Assembly (NCBI RefSeq): GCF_031845305.1
Contig: NZ_JAVREH010000007.1
Span: 124,001 to 188,000, forward strand
Direction of reading: 5' to 3'
From: Jatrophihabitans_A lederbergiae
GTDB lineage: Bacteria; Actinomycetota; Actinomycetes; Mycobacteriales; Jatrophihabitantaceae
Length of the DNA stretch: 64,000 nt
Shown: piece after piece, positions 8,824 through 16,715 of the stretch
Layout of the letters: each line of letters opens with the position of its first letter
Numbering within the stretch: the first letter of the stretch is position 1
Notes under the pieces: generated by a model
What the model was told of the DNA's origin: nothing
Seen by the model: the letters and a program-made list of their open reading frames with translations, nothing else
Databases searched by the model: none
Position numbers and translations under genes: made by a program

Positions 8824-9948
8824 CTACAGCCGCAGCAGCTCCGCCAGCCGGTCGCTCCTGGCGTCCCAGTCCCAGGAGGTCTCGACCCAGTCGCGCCCGG
8901 CCGCGCCCATCGTCCGGGCTCGGTCGGCATCGCTGAGCAGCCTCGCCAGCTCGGCCGCGACCGCGGCCACGTCCCGGCCGTTCACGACCTCGCCGGTGAC
9001 ACCGGGGCGCACCGCTTCCGGAGCACCGCCGGAGTTCCCCGCGATCACCGGCAGGCCGGATGCCGAAGCTTCGAGGAACACGATGCCCAGGCCCTCGACG
9101 TCCATTCCCATCCGCCTGGTCCGGCATGGCATCGCGAACACGTTCCCGGCGGCGAAGTGCTGGGGCAGCTCCTCGAACGGCACGCCGCCGGTCAGCACCA
9201 CCTGCTCGGAGACTCCCACCCGTTTGGCGAGCTCGGTGAGCCGAGCGTGGTACGGCCCCTTGCCGACCATCAGCAGCGCCGCGTCCGGCACCTGTTCGAG
9301 CACGGCCGGCATCGCGCGGATCAGCACGTCCTGGCCCTTGCGCGGCACCAGCCGGGATACGCACACCACCACCGGACGTCCCGTCAGGCCGTGCCGCGCG
9401 CGGATGGCGGAGCCGTCGACGCCGGGGGAAAAGCTGTCGGCGTCCACGCCGGGCGGTAGCGGCACCAGCCGGGCGCGGGGTCCGAACGCGCCCGCGAGCC
9501 GCCGCCGGGTGTACTCCCCCAGGTAGGTCAGCACGTCGACGCGGTGACCGATGTGGCGCAGCGCCTGCCGGGCGCCGGGCAGCATCGCCCAGCCGATCTC
9601 GTGGCCGTGCGTGCTGGCGACCTGGCGGGTGACGCCGGCCGCACGAAGCGGGCCCGCCAGCAGTGCCAGCGGCGCCGCCGCCCCGAACCAGACGGACGTC
9701 GCGCCGACCTGGTTGCGGGTTTCGATGATCCGGCGTGCCGCGGCGACGGTGGGGACGAGCAGGCCGGTCGGATGCCGGCGTACCGGAAAGTCCTGCTGGG
9801 AGTCGAAGGCCGCCGCACCGGGGTAGTCCGAGCAGTACACCGCGACCTGGTCGGCGGGCAGCCGGCGGGCCAGCTCGTGGACGAAGGACTGGATGCCGCC
9901 CTGCCGCGGCGGAAAGTCGTTGGTGACGATCAACAGCTTGCGGTTCAT
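8824..9948 (-). CDS. pimB: GDP-mannose-dependent phosphatidylinositol mannosyltransferase (PimB'-like, GT4)
   Basis: A 374-residue GT-B glycosyltransferase. The N-terminal half opens with LLIVTNDFPPRQGGIQ, the acceptor-side glycine loop. The C-terminal half has VSRLVPRKGQDVLI and EGLGIVFLEASASGLPVI, the E-x7-E nucleotide-sugar motif of GT4. By position (Rv2188c) and motif it should add the second mannose to phosphatidylinositol mannosides at the inner membrane face. Related GT4 enzymes can use other acceptors. The ATG overlaps the stop of the upstream metallopeptidase-like gene (ATGA), so it is the third gene of the riboswitch-led operon. Confidence 0.85.
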   Translation of the reverse strand: MNRKLLIVTNDFPPRQGGIQSFVHELARRLPADQVAVYCSDYPGAAAFDSQQDFPVRRHPTGLLVPTVAAARRIIETRNQVGATSVWFGAAAPLALLAGPLRAAGVTRQVASTHGHEIGWAMLPGARQALRHIGHRVDVLTYLGEYTRRRLAGAFGPRARLVPLPPGVDADSFSPGVDGSAIRARHGLTGRPVVVCVSRLVPRKGQDVLIRAMPAVLEQVPDAALLMVGKGPYHARLTELAKRVGVSEQVVLTGGVPFEELPQHFAAGNVFAMPCRTRRMGMDVEGLGIVFLEASASGLPVIAGNSGGAPEAVRPGVTGEVVNGRDVAAVAAELARLLSDADRARTMGAAGRDWVETSWDWDARSDRLAELLRL

Positions 9949-11330
9949 CGCAGCTGGGCCTTCAGGTAGGCGCGCCACGAGCTGGTGAAGGCGACGACAC
10001 CGGAGCCGAGCACCCGGCGCAGCCCCACCTCCGCCGCGGTGTCGGGGTCGGTGGCAGCGGCGGCACTCACCGCCTCATACAACCGCACGAGTCCCGGCTG
10101 GCCGGCTCGGCTCGCCACCAGCCGGCAGGCCAGCCACGACTCCTCGTACACCTGGGACAGCCGCTGGTTGCCGCCACCGAAGTCAACTGCCGTCGGGAGC
10201 GCGGCCGGAACGGTGCCGGCGTGGACCTCCGCCGCCAACTCCTGCGCTGCCTGGCGCACCGACTGCCTGGAGCCGAGGTTGCCCACGTAGTCGGCGAACC
10301 CCTCGATCAGCCAGGTCGGCAGCTGGTCCGAGGTCACCGCGCGGGTCGCGACATGGGTCAGCTCGTGCCGGACGACCAGCCTGCGACCGGCGGCGTCCAG
10401 GCGGCCGAGGGTGGTCGGGTTCAGCACGATGCGCGCGCCCAGGACTACGCCCGCCGGCGTGACGGAGTCGGCCACGGCCACCGCGGCCAGGTCCTCGCTG
10501 TCCGCGCCGTCGGCGGTCACCGCGGCGAACTCCGCGGCGGTGTCCGGGATCAGCACCGCAACGTGGTCGTTCCACGAACTCCCCCACACGCTCGTCACCA
10601 CCGGCACCGAGCGCTCGACCAGGTCCGTGAAGGCGGCCAGTTCGGCACGGTGTGCGGGATGGGCGAGCACCAGCGTGTGCGCCGAGGCCCGGACGATCAG
10701 CGGCCCGAAATTCCACGGCCCCTGCCACGACGCGCCGCCCGGGCCCGTGGCGTCCGCGTCGCCGGCCAGCTTCCAACCGTCCGGCCGGTGGACGGCGGTC
10801 AGCCACAGGTCCCGGCCGGTCGGCGCGGGATCGACCACGGCGAAGGCGTATCGCAGCTGGACGTGCAGGATCACCGCCCGGCCGCCGAGCCGGACCGCGG
10901 CTGGAGCGAGAACGTCCGGATCGGTGACCGGGGCGGACAGGACATAGCGCCACGTCGTCAGCGGCACCCGCCTGAGGTTGCCGAGCACCGCGCGTTCGGT
11001 GTCGGTGTAGCGGCTGGCCGCGGCGGCGGGATCCAGGTCGGCCACCCAGCCCGCGCTGTCCCGGTGCTTCAACGCGTCGGCGTGGTGGTCGAGCACGCTC
11101 AGCACGGCCGTGACCTCAGCTGCGGACGGCGGGGCGCCGGACGCAGCCGAGCCGCTTCCTACCCCGCTGCCCCGCTGGTCCCCGGTCAGCGCCCGCCCGG
11201 CGAGCAACGCGATCACGGCGATGAGGACGAGGCCCAGCGACAGCGCCGGTCTGCTGGGACCGCGGCGGGACAGCACAACGGGCCGGACCGTGTCCGGTAC
11301 ACGCCCGTCGGCTTCGGACTGGAACGTCAC
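9945..11330 (-). CDS. membrane-anchored gluzincin-like (peptidase MA-type) protein
   Basis: A 461-residue protein with a single N-terminal transmembrane segment (about residues 31-48, LGLVLIAVIALLAG) and a large extracytoplasmic part. VVRHELTHVATR places an HExxH zinc motif at residues 322-326, followed by LPTWLIEGFADYVG, where Glu of EGFAD is the likely third ligand as in peptidase MA-like enzymes. An NTF2-like stretch (LDHHADALKHRD, WVADLDPAA) precedes it. Substrate unknown; the genomic setting between a peptidoglycan hydrolase and PimB' suggests envelope maturation. GTG start overlaps the upstream stop (GTGA). Confidence 0.7.
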   Translation of the reverse strand: MTFQSEADGRVPDTVRPVVLSRRGPSRPALSLGLVLIAVIALLAGRALTGDQRGSGVGSGSAASGAPPSAAEVTAVLSVLDHHADALKHRDSAGWVADLDPAAAASRYTDTERAVLGNLRRVPLTTWRYVLSAPVTDPDVLAPAAVRLGGRAVILHVQLRYAFAVVDPAPTGRDLWLTAVHRPDGWKLAGDADATGPGGASWQGPWNFGPLIVRASAHTLVLAHPAHRAELAAFTDLVERSVPVVTSVWGSSWNDHVAVLIPDTAAEFAAVTADGADSEDLAAVAVADSVTPAGVVLGARIVLNPTTLGRLDAAGRRLVVRHELTHVATRAVTSDQLPTWLIEGFADYVGNLGSRQSVRQAAQELAAEVHAGTVPAALPTAVDFGGGNQRLSQVYEESWLACRLVASRAGQPGLVRLYEAVSAAAATDPDTAAEVGLRRVLGSGVVAFTSSWRAYLKAQLR

Positions 11331-12592
11331 CCGACCCGGCGCGCCCCTGAATAATCACTCTGGTAGGACAGCGACGCGATCTTGACGACGTCACCGGTGG
11401 TGGGCGCGTGGATGATCAAGCCCCCGCCGATGTACAGCGCGACGTGGTACGCGGGCGATCCGAAGAACACCAGGTCACCCGGCTGCAGCTCGCTCCGGCT
11501 CACCGACGAGCCCATGCCCTGCTGGGCAGCCGCACTGTGCGGCAGGTTGACACCGGCGTGGCCCCACGCCCAGGCGGTCAGTCCGGAGCAGTCGAACGAG
11601 TCCGGCCCGCTGGCGCCCCATACATAAGGCTTGCCGAGTTCGGCGCGAGCCGACGCGATTGCGGCAGCGGCGCCCTGGGATGCCTGCTGTGCCTGCGGAA
11701 CGGCTGCTGCCGCCGGCGCCTGCTGTCGCGGCTGTTGCGGTGCCTGCTTTTGCTGCTGTTGCGGTGCCTGCTGTTGCGGTGCCTGCTGTTGCGGTGCCTG
11801 CTGTTGCGGTGCTGGCGGCTGCGGCTGCTGTTGCTTTTGCGGCTGTTGCTTTTGCGGCTGTTGCTTTTGCGGCTGTTGCTGTTGCTGTTGCGGTGCCTGG
11901 ACCTGGGTGGCGGCCGGTCGCGGGGCGTCGACCACCTTGGCGACCTGCGCGGCGGTCGGTGGCGGCACCGGCGTGAAGAACTTCGCGCGCTCCGCGGCGG
12001 TGAGGGTGGCGAGCAATGCCTGGTACGTCTTCACCTGGGCATCGAGCGCGGCACGGCGCTGGGCGACGGCCGCGCGTTCGGAGACCGCGGTGGACACCGC
12101 ATCCCTGGCCTTCTGTGAGGCGGTGTTCGAGATTGCGATGGCCTTGCTGGCCCGGGTGGCCACCTCACCCTGGTGCTGGGTGATCAGGGTCATCGACTGC
12201 ATGGTCTGCAGGTAGCCGTCGGTGGAGGTGCTCGCCATCATCGCGGCGGTGCGGCTGAACGACGCGGACTTGTACTGGGTGGCCAGCGAGGCGGCGAGGT
12301 CGTGCCGCGTCGTCCGCACGGCGGCCTGGGCCTGTGACGCCTGCTGGGTGGCGAGCTCGGTGGAGTGCTGCGCGCCGACGACATCGAGCTGCGCCTTGTT
12401 GTACTGCTCAGCGAGTTGCTCGCTGGTCTTGGCCAGCGCCGCCAGCTTGGCGTTGACCGAGGTGGTGGTCTGCGCCGGCGACTTCGAGTGCGGGATTGCA
12501 TCGGCAGCCAGCGGCGTCAGCAGAACTGCGCTGGTGATCACTGCGGAACCGATGACAGCGCGGCTGAGCCGCGAGGTACGAGTCAACGCCAC
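11327..12592 (-). CDS. ripC: secreted NlpC/P60 peptidoglycan endopeptidase (RipC/Rv2190c-like)
   Basis: A 421-residue secreted hydrolase. The N-terminus has a signal peptide (SRAVIGSAVITSAVLL, cleavage after ADA). A coiled-coil region rich in A, Q and K follows to about residue 210, then a Gln/Pro/Lys low-complexity linker (about 240-310), then NlpC/P60. DSFDCSGLTAW gives catalytic Cys335, HVALYIGGG the His, and IIHAPTTG the third polar residue. Family members cut D-Glu-mDAP bonds in peptide stems, and the coiled coil usually receives FtsX-type activation. The GTG start has AGAGGAG 11 nt upstream. It is the first gene behind a c-di-AMP riboswitch. Confidence 0.9.
   Translation of the reverse strand: MALTRTSRLSRAVIGSAVITSAVLLTPLAADAIPHSKSPAQTTTSVNAKLAALAKTSEQLAEQYNKAQLDVVGAQHSTELATQQASQAQAAVRTTRHDLAASLATQYKSASFSRTAAMMASTSTDGYLQTMQSMTLITQHQGEVATRASKAIAISNTASQKARDAVSTAVSERAAVAQRRAALDAQVKTYQALLATLTAAERAKFFTPVPPPTAAQVAKVVDAPRPAATQVQAPQQQQQQPQKQQPQKQQPQKQQQPQPPAPQQQAPQQQAPQQQAPQQQQKQAPQQPRQQAPAAAAVPQAQQASQGAAAAIASARAELGKPYVWGASGPDSFDCSGLTAWAWGHAGVNLPHSAAAQQGMGSSVSRSELQPGDLVFFGSPAYHVALYIGGGLIIHAPTTGDVVKIASLSYQSDYSGARRVG
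11754..11880. repeat. coding minisatellite in the ripC linker
   Basis: Two 15-bp tandem arrays lie head to tail inside ripC. The first has four copies of TGCTGTTGCGGTGCC (plus strand), encoding APQQQ on the minus strand. The second has about three copies of GCGGCTGTTGCTTTT, encoding QKQQP. Units are almost identical at DNA level, so copy number could change by slippage and would alter linker length in steps of five residues without breaking the frame. Confidence 0.85.
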
Positions 12593-12616
12593 TGTTGGCG
12601 GAACTCCTCTTCCAGT

Positions 12617-12769
12617 CGACCGCCTACCGAGTTAGCTGTCGGGTTCGGGCTTGGAAGTTGCCCTACGGAGCAGCGCGTACCGACCGCGTTACCGCGGCGG
12701 TACTACCCCGATTCACCCCAGAAAACCTTGGGTCCCCGGTTCGACCGTCTCAGCACCGACGTTCGGTCG
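12617..12769 (-). ncRNA. cyclic di-AMP riboswitch (ydaO-yuaA class) upstream of ripC
   Basis: Read on the minus strand the leader contains the class signature in order: CGGGGACCCAAGG, then GGGGTGAATCGGGG, then GCCCGAACCCGACAG and CTAACTCGGTAGGCG. The outer P1 helix can form between CGACCG (12769-12764) and CGGTCG (12622-12617). The ripC Shine-Dalgarno (AGAGGAG) follows within 15 nt of the aptamer. In actinobacteria this class controls genes for cell-wall hydrolases, normally switching them off when c-di-AMP binds. No separate terminator stem is obvious, so control could be by sequestering the ribosome site or by early termination. Confidence 0.85.
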
Positions 12770-12926
12770 GCCGCTGCGACGTGGTGTCGACTCGGCGGTG
12801 ACATCCGGTGCCCCCAGGGTCAGGAGGCGGGTAGCCGGAATGCCTGGCCGAAGGCTACGTGACTCGGCTGCCACATCACAATCCGGCCTCGCCAGGCCGG
12901 TATGGCGAGGATCCCGCAGGCGCGAA

Positions 12927-13145
12927 TCAGGCAATCGCGCTGCAACGCCGCGGAGTCTCGTCCGGCGGAGTGGTCGGCACCAGTCGCAGCGGTGGCAGCA
13001 GCCCGCCGGTTGCCAGCGCGCCCAGCGCGTCCTGCTCCGCACTGTCCAGCTCGATGGAGCCGGTTCGTGGGCCCAGCAGCACGGCCACCACGCAATCACC
13101 GCAGTTGATGTCGCGCACAGCGCAGGTGTCGCAGTCGATGAGCAT
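12927..13145 (-). CDS. small Cys-rich conserved actinobacterial protein
   Basis: A 72-residue protein starting MLIDCDTCAVRDINCGDCVV, with two CxxC pairs (Cys5/Cys8 and Cys15/Cys18) typical of a zinc or Fe-S ribbon, and then a hydrophobic VAVLLG stretch and a Leu/Pro-rich tail. GGAGGGG lies 5 nt before the ATG. Very similar N-termini occur in a widespread but uncharacterised actinobacterial family. It is on the same strand as, and upstream of, the riboswitch leader of ripC. No function is assigned. Confidence 0.7.
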   Translation of the reverse strand: MLIDCDTCAVRDINCGDCVVAVLLGPRTGSIELDSAEQDALGALATGGLLPPLRLVPTTPPDETPRRCSAIA

Positions 13146-13230
13146 GTCGCCCCTCCAGATCGTCCGGTGCCGGCGCTCGCGAGCCGGTCAGGGCAACCGT
13201 AGGAACAGGCACTGACAGTTCTGCCGGTGA

Positions 13231-13480
13231 TCAGCCGCGCTCGAGCCGGGACAGCAGGATCTGCGCCGGCGTCGGCCACGCCCCGGCGGCTCGGGCGCTG
13301 CTCGCCACGGCCTGGTCAGAGCTGGCCACCACCACCGTTCGGCCGGGCGGTTCGGCCCGGAGCAGGTTCCGGATCAGGTCGTCGGCAAGCGGCCGGGAGC
13401 GCTGAACAGCACCCGCACCCCGCGCGGCGACGGCACCACGCCAACCCGCCGGAAGAGGTGCTTCGCCGTTTTCGTCGGAC
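13231..13480 (-). pseudogene. remnant of a NYN-domain (YacP-like) ribonuclease gene
   Basis: The C-terminal part of a YacP/NYN protein is visible in two frames. One frame gives GVVPSPRGVRVLFSAPGR. After a shift near 13395 the adjacent frame gives LADDLIRNLLRAEPPGR, then TVVVASSDQAVASSARAAG and ALTPAQ-type ending ILLSRLERG to the stop at 13231. Intact actinobacterial homologs carry FSAPGE..ADD.IRRL...EP.GR.VVVVSSD in one frame. The N-terminal half is missing because the exonuclease gene begins on the opposite strand at 13503. Likely a truncated, frameshifted relic. Confidence 0.55.
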
Positions 13481-13502
13481 GTCACCGCTAGCGTGCCCGA
13501 AC

Positions 13503-15272
13503 GTGAGCACGATAACCGTAGGTCAGCTGAGCCTGGACGCACTCGACGAGCCGCTGCACGCGACGACGTTCGTGGTGGTCGACCTGGAAACAACGGGCAG
13601 CACGTCCGCCTCGGACTCCATCACCGAGATCGGCGCGGTGAAGATCCGCGCCGGCGAGGTGCTGGGCGAGTTCGCGACGCTGGTCGACCCCGGCGTGCCG
13701 ATCACCCCGTTCGTCAGCGTGCTCACCGGCATCACCGACCGGATGGTGTCGACCGCCCCGTCGATCGCGACGGTGCTGCCCGCCTTTCTCGAGTTCGCCG
13801 CCGGCGCGGTGCTGGTGGCGCACAACGCCCCCTTCGACGTGGGCTTCCTCAAGGCCGCCTGCGTGCGGCACGATCATCCGTGGCCGCATCCCCAGGTGGT
13901 CGACACCGCGGTGCTGGCGCGCCGGGTGCTCACCCGGGACGAGGTTCCCAATTGCAAGCTGGGCACCTTGGCGGGCTTCTTCACCGCCACCACGACGCCG
14001 AACCACCGGGCGCTGGCCGATGCCCGGGCGACGGTCGACGTGCTGCACGGCTTGATCGGCAGGCTCGGCACGCTCGGGGTGCATTCGCTGCCCGAGCTGC
14101 GGGGATTCACCTCCCGGGTCACCGACGCGCAGCGGCGCAAGCGCCATCTGGCAGACCCGCTGCCGCACTCCCCCGGCGTCTACGTCTTCGCTGACAGCAC
14201 CGGCTCACCGCTCTATGTCGGCACCAGCAAGGATCTGCGCTCGCGGGTGCGGCAATATTTTGTCGCGTCCGAGACCCGTACCCGGATGGGCGAGATGGTG
14301 GGGCTGGCCGAATCCGTCGACTCGATCGTCTGCGCGCACGCGCTCGAGGCCCAGGTGCGCGAACTGCGGCTGATCACCTCGCTGAAGCCGCGCTACAACC
14401 GTCGCTCCAAGAACGGCGACCGGACGGTCTGGCTGAAGCTCACCCGCGAGGTGTTTCCCAGGCTCTCGGTGGTGCGCGAGGTCCGTTCCGACGGCGCGCA
14501 CTACTTCGGGCCGCTGCGCTCCACCAGCCAGGCGGAGCAGGTGCGCGACGCCATCCACGACGCCGTTCCGCTGCGCCAGTGCACCGACCGATTGTTGCCC
14601 GGCAAGCCGGTTCGCGGCGCCTGCGCGCTGGCCGAGATCGGCAGGTGTCACGCCCCCTGCGAGGACCGCGTCGATCCGGCCGGCTACGCCGAGCTGGTGG
14701 CCCGGGTGGTGCGAGCGTGGCAGGCTGACGTGTCGGAGCTGATCGAGCCACTGCGGCACCGGCTCGACCAGCTCGCCGCGGACCAGCGTTATGAGGATGC
14801 CGCCGCGGTCCGCGACCGGATCGCCACCCTGGTTCGCAGCTGTGCCCGGATGCAGTCCCTGGGGACCCTGACGAGAATTGCCGAGCTGGTGGCAGCGCGC
14901 CCGGACGGCGGCGGCGGCTGGGAGCTGGCCGTCATCCGCCGGGGCCGGCTGGTCGGCTCCGAGGTGGCACCACGCGGAGTCGCGCCGATGCCCATCGTCT
15001 CCTCGCTGGTGGCGACCGCCGAGGCTATTCCGGACACCTCCGACTCGGCGACCATGGCCACCGTCGAGGAGTCCGAGATCCTGCTGCGCTGGCTGCAGGA
15101 ACCGGGCGTGCGCCTGGTCGCCACCAGCGATCCGTGGGCCTCACCGGCGCGGGGGGCGGCGCGGCTGCGCAGCTGGCTGGCCTCGGCTGAGGGCGCGCGC
15201 CGCAGCGCGGACCCGTTCGCCGACCGCAGGAGGTTGCCGGTGAGCCACCAGCCGACCCGGTCCACGGCCTAA
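13503..15272 (+). CDS. DEDDh 3'-5' exonuclease fused to a GIY-YIG/UvrC-like nuclease (Rv2191-like)
   Basis: A 589-residue two-part nuclease. Residues about 20-190 are a DnaQ-type exonuclease: VVVDLETTG (Exo I), VAHNAPFDVGFL (Exo II) and NHRALADARAT (Exo III, with His and Asp). Residues about 220-300 are a GIY-YIG domain (PGVYVFADSTGSPLYVGTSK), followed by a UvrC-like region with a Cys-rich insert (CTDRLLPGKP, GRCHAPCED) and a UvrB-interaction-type helix (YEDAAAVRDRIA). The combination resembles Cho/UvrC fusions and implies repair incision plus trimming. I chose GTG at 13503 (MSTITVGQLSL) because the longer upstream frame overlaps the NYN remnant and looks non-coding. Confidence 0.85.
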   Translation: MSTITVGQLSLDALDEPLHATTFVVVDLETTGSTSASDSITEIGAVKIRAGEVLGEFATLVDPGVPITPFVSVLTGITDRMVSTAPSIATVLPAFLEFAAGAVLVAHNAPFDVGFLKAACVRHDHPWPHPQVVDTAVLARRVLTRDEVPNCKLGTLAGFFTATTTPNHRALADARATVDVLHGLIGRLGTLGVHSLPELRGFTSRVTDAQRRKRHLADPLPHSPGVYVFADSTGSPLYVGTSKDLRSRVRQYFVASETRTRMGEMVGLAESVDSIVCAHALEAQVRELRLITSLKPRYNRRSKNGDRTVWLKLTREVFPRLSVVREVRSDGAHYFGPLRSTSQAEQVRDAIHDAVPLRQCTDRLLPGKPVRGACALAEIGRCHAPCEDRVDPAGYAELVARVVRAWQADVSELIEPLRHRLDQLAADQRYEDAAAVRDRIATLVRSCARMQSLGTLTRIAELVAARPDGGGGWELAVIRRGRLVGSEVAPRGVAPMPIVSSLVATAEAIPDTSDSATMATVEESEILLRWLQEPGVRLVATSDPWASPARGAARLRSWLASAEGARRSADPFADRRRLPVSHQPTRSTA

Positions 15273-15275
15273 GAT
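15270..15275 (+). promoter_or_regulatory. predicted -10 element (TAAGAT) for a leaderless mRNA
   Basis: TAAGAT fits the actinobacterial -10 consensus TANNNT and is followed by 7 nt and then the ATG at 15283, so the predicted +1 is the A of the start codon. This decides the start of the AsnC-type gene in favour of 15283 over the ATG at 15274. Confidence 0.5.
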
Positions 15276-15282
15276 GCGGGGA

Positions 15283-15570
15283 ATGATCACCACCATCGTC
15301 ATGGTCAGCGTCGAGACCGACCGGATTCCCGAGGTCGCGCAGGCCATCGCCGACCTGGACGGGGTGAGCGAGGTCTACAGCGTCGCGGGTGACGTCGACC
15401 TGATCGCCATCGTCCGGGTTCGCGAGTTCGACCAGATCGCCGAGGTGATCGCCGGCCGGCTGAGCAAGATCGAGGGCGTGCTGCACACCGACACCCATGT
15501 GGCGTTTCGCGCGTACTCCCGGCACGACCTGGAGGCGGCCTTCTCGATCGGCTATACCGCCTCGGAATAG
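15283..15570 (+). CDS. stand-alone Lrp/AsnC ligand-binding (RAM) domain protein
   Basis: A 95-residue protein starting MITTIVMVSVETDRIPEV. It consists only of the alpha/beta RAM fold of Lrp/AsnC regulators: GVSEVYSVAGDVDLIAIVRV contains the usual turn-forming ligand-site GDxD, and LSKIEGVLHTDTHV the second half. There is no DNA-binding HTH. Such mini-proteins form dimers and octamers, bind amino acids and may co-assemble with full Lrp proteins. Neighbour trpD (tryptophan synthesis) on the opposite strand makes an amino-acid-sensing role plausible but unproven. Confidence 0.85.
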   Translation: MITTIVMVSVETDRIPEVAQAIADLDGVSEVYSVAGDVDLIAIVRVREFDQIAEVIAGRLSKIEGVLHTDTHVAFRAYSRHDLEAAFSIGYTASE

Positions 15571-15639
15571 CGCCCGCCCCGGGGCTGGTCAGTGCGCCGC
15601 CCCCGCCGGCTGGTCAGTGCCGTACCGCCCCAGCGGCGG

Positions 15640-16686
15640 CTACCTGAGTGAGCTCTTCAGCCGCTGGCTCAGCGTGATCCACTCATCGAGCAGCGCCGAG
15701 CTGGCGCCACTGTCGATGGCGGCGGTGGCGATCGGCAAGCCATGCTCGATGGCGCCCTCCGCGGACCCCAGCTGGCCGTCGAAGGCGGCAATGGCGGCCG
15801 CCGCGTTGAGCAGTACCGCCTCACGCACCGGCCCACGCTCACCGGCGAGCAACCGCCGCACCACGTCGGCGTTGAAGGCCGCGTCTGCACCGCGCAACGC
15901 GTCCGGACCGGCGGGCGCGATGCCGAACACGGCCGGGTCGAGCACCGTCGCCCGCACCGAACCGTCGGTGACCAGCCACACCTTGGACGTGGTCGTGGTG
16001 GTCAACTCGTCCAGGCCGTCGTCGCCGCGGAACACCAGGGCGGTATCGCCCCGGTCGGCTAACACCTGGGCGATGACCGGGGCCATCCCGGCGTCATAGA
16101 CCCCGATGGCCGCGGCAGTCGGGCGAGCGGGGTTGGTCAGGGGTCCGAGAAAGTTGAAGGCCGTGGGCACGCCCAGCTCGCGGCGTGGACCGCCGGCATG
16201 CCGCATTCCCGAGTGGAACACCGGTGCGAAGCAGAACCCGATGCCGACCTGGGCAACCGTGCTGGCGACAGCGCCGGCCGGCAGGTCGATGACCACACCG
16301 AGCCGTTCGAGCACGTCAGCCGTTCCGCAGGCCGACGACGCAGCCCGGTTGCCGTGCTTGACCACCGTCCGGCCGGCACCGGCCGTCACCAGGGCAGCCA
16401 TGGTCGAGATGTTGACGGTCTGCGCGCGGTCACCACCGGTACCGACGACGTCGACGGCCCTGCGATCGACGGGCACCGGAGTGGACCGGGCCAGCATCGC
16501 CTGAACCAGGCCGCCCAGTTCGGCGGGAGTCTCGCCCTTGGCCCGCAGCAGTACCGCGAAGGCAGCCAGTTGGGCCGGGGTGGCGGCGCCGGACATGATC
16601 TCGTCCATCGCCCACGCCGTCACCTCGCTGGACAGCGCCGCTCTGTGCATCAGAGCCGACAGCACCTCGGGCCAGCTGAGCGCCAC
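15640..16686 (-). CDS. trpD: anthranilate phosphoribosyltransferase
   Basis: A 348-residue enzyme of tryptophan synthesis that transfers phosphoribose from PRPP to anthranilate. VDVVGTGGDRAQT is the PRPP-binding glycine loop, NISTMAA contacts Mg-PRPP, and VKHGNRAASSACGTADVLE is the second signature. FNFLGPLTNPARP and ELTTTTTSKVW are typical for the C-terminal alpha/beta lobe. Length matches the family (about 340-370). The GTG at 16686 (MALSWPEVLSAL) is used because homology begins there; its ribosome site is weak (GGGCGG). It lies 29 nt downstream of the receiver-like gene, and the rest of the trp pathway is not in the window. Confidence 0.93.
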   Translation of the reverse strand: MALSWPEVLSALMHRAALSSEVTAWAMDEIMSGAATPAQLAAFAVLLRAKGETPAELGGLVQAMLARSTPVPVDRRAVDVVGTGGDRAQTVNISTMAALVTAGAGRTVVKHGNRAASSACGTADVLERLGVVIDLPAGAVASTVAQVGIGFCFAPVFHSGMRHAGGPRRELGVPTAFNFLGPLTNPARPTAAAIGVYDAGMAPVIAQVLADRGDTALVFRGDDGLDELTTTTTSKVWLVTDGSVRATVLDPAVFGIAPAGPDALRGADAAFNADVVRRLLAGERGPVREAVLLNAAAAIAAFDGQLGSAEGAIEHGLPIATAAIDSGASSALLDEWITLSQRLKSSLR

Positions 16687-16715
16687 GGGCCGCCCGGCTT
16701 CGGCCACGCCGGCGC

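Noticed and set aside
13227..13502. N-terminal extension of the exonuclease-GIY-YIG protein by about 90 residues
   Set aside because: The extra part is Arg/Pro/Gly-rich, overlaps a recognisable NYN relic on the other strand, and homology starts at the GTG at 13503.
15583..15620. 13-bp direct repeat (GGCTGGTCAGTGC) between the AsnC-type gene and trpD as another 3'-end duplication
   Set aside because: Neither copy contains the stop or the end of a neighbouring gene; it may be related but does not meet the pattern.
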